From NCBI GenBank assembly GCA_019456305.1, contig VRUD01000036.1, positions 1-40,446 of the forward strand: 40,446 nucleotides of DNA. Direction: 5' to 3'. The notes below the pieces were generated by a model. That model was not told the DNA's origin and did not search any database. It was given only the letters and a program-made list of their open reading frames with translations. Both the position numbers and the translations under genes were made by a program. Shown here in pieces: positions 40,163 through 40,446 of the stretch. The DNA comes from Cytophagales bacterium (GTDB taxonomy: Bacteria > Bacteroidota > Bacteroidia > Cytophagales > VRUD01). Position 1 is the first letter of the stretch. Each line of letters starts with the position of its first letter.

Positions 40163-40446
40163 TTATTTTTTCTTATTCTTTTTACCCTTCTTTTGCTTCT
40201 CCTTGGGCCCTATATCTTTTATCTCCTTTGTTTCCTCTATATCCTTTATTTTCTCTATCCCCTCTTCCTCCTCAATTTCTTTTATTTCCTCTATATCCTC
40301 TATTCCCTCTTTACCGGGTGGGAAAAGGGATGGCAAAGTCCCCCCTTCGGGGGGATTTAGGGGGGCTGACTCCCCTTTAACTTCCTCTATTTTAGCAACG
40401 GAAGTTATTTCGTCATCTTCATTTAATCTTATCAGCTTCACGCCCT
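40163..40446 (-). CDS. gyrA: DNA gyrase subunit A, C-terminal end
   Basis: The last ~94 codons of a gene entering from the right edge. GVKLIRLNEDDEITSVAKIEE is the closing strand of the GyrA C-terminal DNA-wrapping propeller. The tail is very charged: GKEGIEDIEEIKEIEEEEG, IEKIKDIEETKEIKD and ending KKGKKNKKK. GyrA tails of Bacteroidota are variable and acidic/basic. Here the middle part (APLNPPEGGTLPSLFPPG) is encoded by a CCCCCC/GGGGGG hairpin repeat, and the GIEDIEEIKE part by purine-rich tandem repeats, so the tail seems to have grown by repeat insertion. ParC is the alternative identity. Confidence 0.75.
   Translation of the reverse strand, partial: GVKLIRLNEDDEITSVAKIEEVKGESAPLNPPEGGTLPSLFPPGKEGIEDIEEIKEIEEEEGIEKIKDIEETKEIKDIGPKEKQKKGKKNKKK
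40336..40372. repeat. G/C-run hairpin repeat inside the gyrA tail
   Basis: CCCCCC (40340-40345) and GGGGGG (40349-40354) with loop TTC, followed by GATTTAGGGGGG. It is read in frame as part of SAPLNPPEGGTLPS. The pattern is a common dispersed repeat type in Bacteroidota. It differs from the MITE. Confidence 0.6.

Overview
The window looks like a chromosome segment from a Bacteroidota (Bacteroidetes) bacterium. The DNA is AT-rich. Many genes are preceded by the Bacteroidota sigma-factor -7 motif TAnnTTTG, often only 5 to 16 nt before the start codon. The protein families fit as well: FISUMP domain, DUF6922/AbiEii pair, CusA-type RND operon with His-rich proteins, and RecQ with a C-terminal helix-turn-helix extension. 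No phage or plasmid backbone and no transposase gene is visible, but small palindromic repeats are everywhere.

Layout. 1-2400: the end of a FISUMP surface protein, a structured segment that may be the 5' end of a group II intron, a UPF0175/DUF3368 toxin-antitoxin pair, and palindromic repeats. 2427-5042: recQ (with a palindromic element inserted in frame) and two tiny coupled ORFs. 5224-14738, minus strand: a heavy-metal efflux locus with a TolC-like channel, a His-rich adaptor, an HMA metallochaperone-like protein, an outer-membrane barrel, a CusA/CzcA pump and a metal-binding lipoprotein. An AbiEii/DUF6922 module sits inside it and a decayed His-tailed gene lies upstream. 15133-22718: tRNA-Val(GAC), rhodanese lipoprotein, SDR-like protein, exonuclease III, DUF2283 protein, TetA-like MFS pump, DEAD-box helicase and ABC exporter.

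22855-33820 is a defence island. It holds an AvaI/BsoBI-like type II restriction-modification pair between ~145-bp direct repeats, and an MmeI-like (type IIL) restriction-methylase interrupted by one in-frame TAG at a conserved Trp. These are followed by a small zinc/HNH-like protein, an RloC-like ABC-ATPase with zinc hook and candidate anticodon-nuclease residues, and two gene relics. The island ends in a three-gene toxin-antitoxin-chaperone (TAC) operon: RelE/HigB-like toxin, XRE antitoxin with a C-terminal extension, and SecB-like chaperone.

34240-40446, minus strand, is housekeeping: two tandem TPR paralogues, an M16 zinc protease, a coiled-coil membrane protein and the 3' end of gyrA.

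The most notable structural signals are these. (1) A 90-bp palindromic MITE occurs in two identical, oppositely oriented copies with 4-bp target duplications. One copy supplies the annotated ATG of the DEAD-box helicase inside its terminal repeat; the other supplies the last base of the protease stop codon. (2) Palindromic repeats occur in frame inside recQ and gyrA and inside a relic gene. (3) Direct repeats flank the AvaI-like cassette. All functional calls come from reading motifs by eye; no database search was run.
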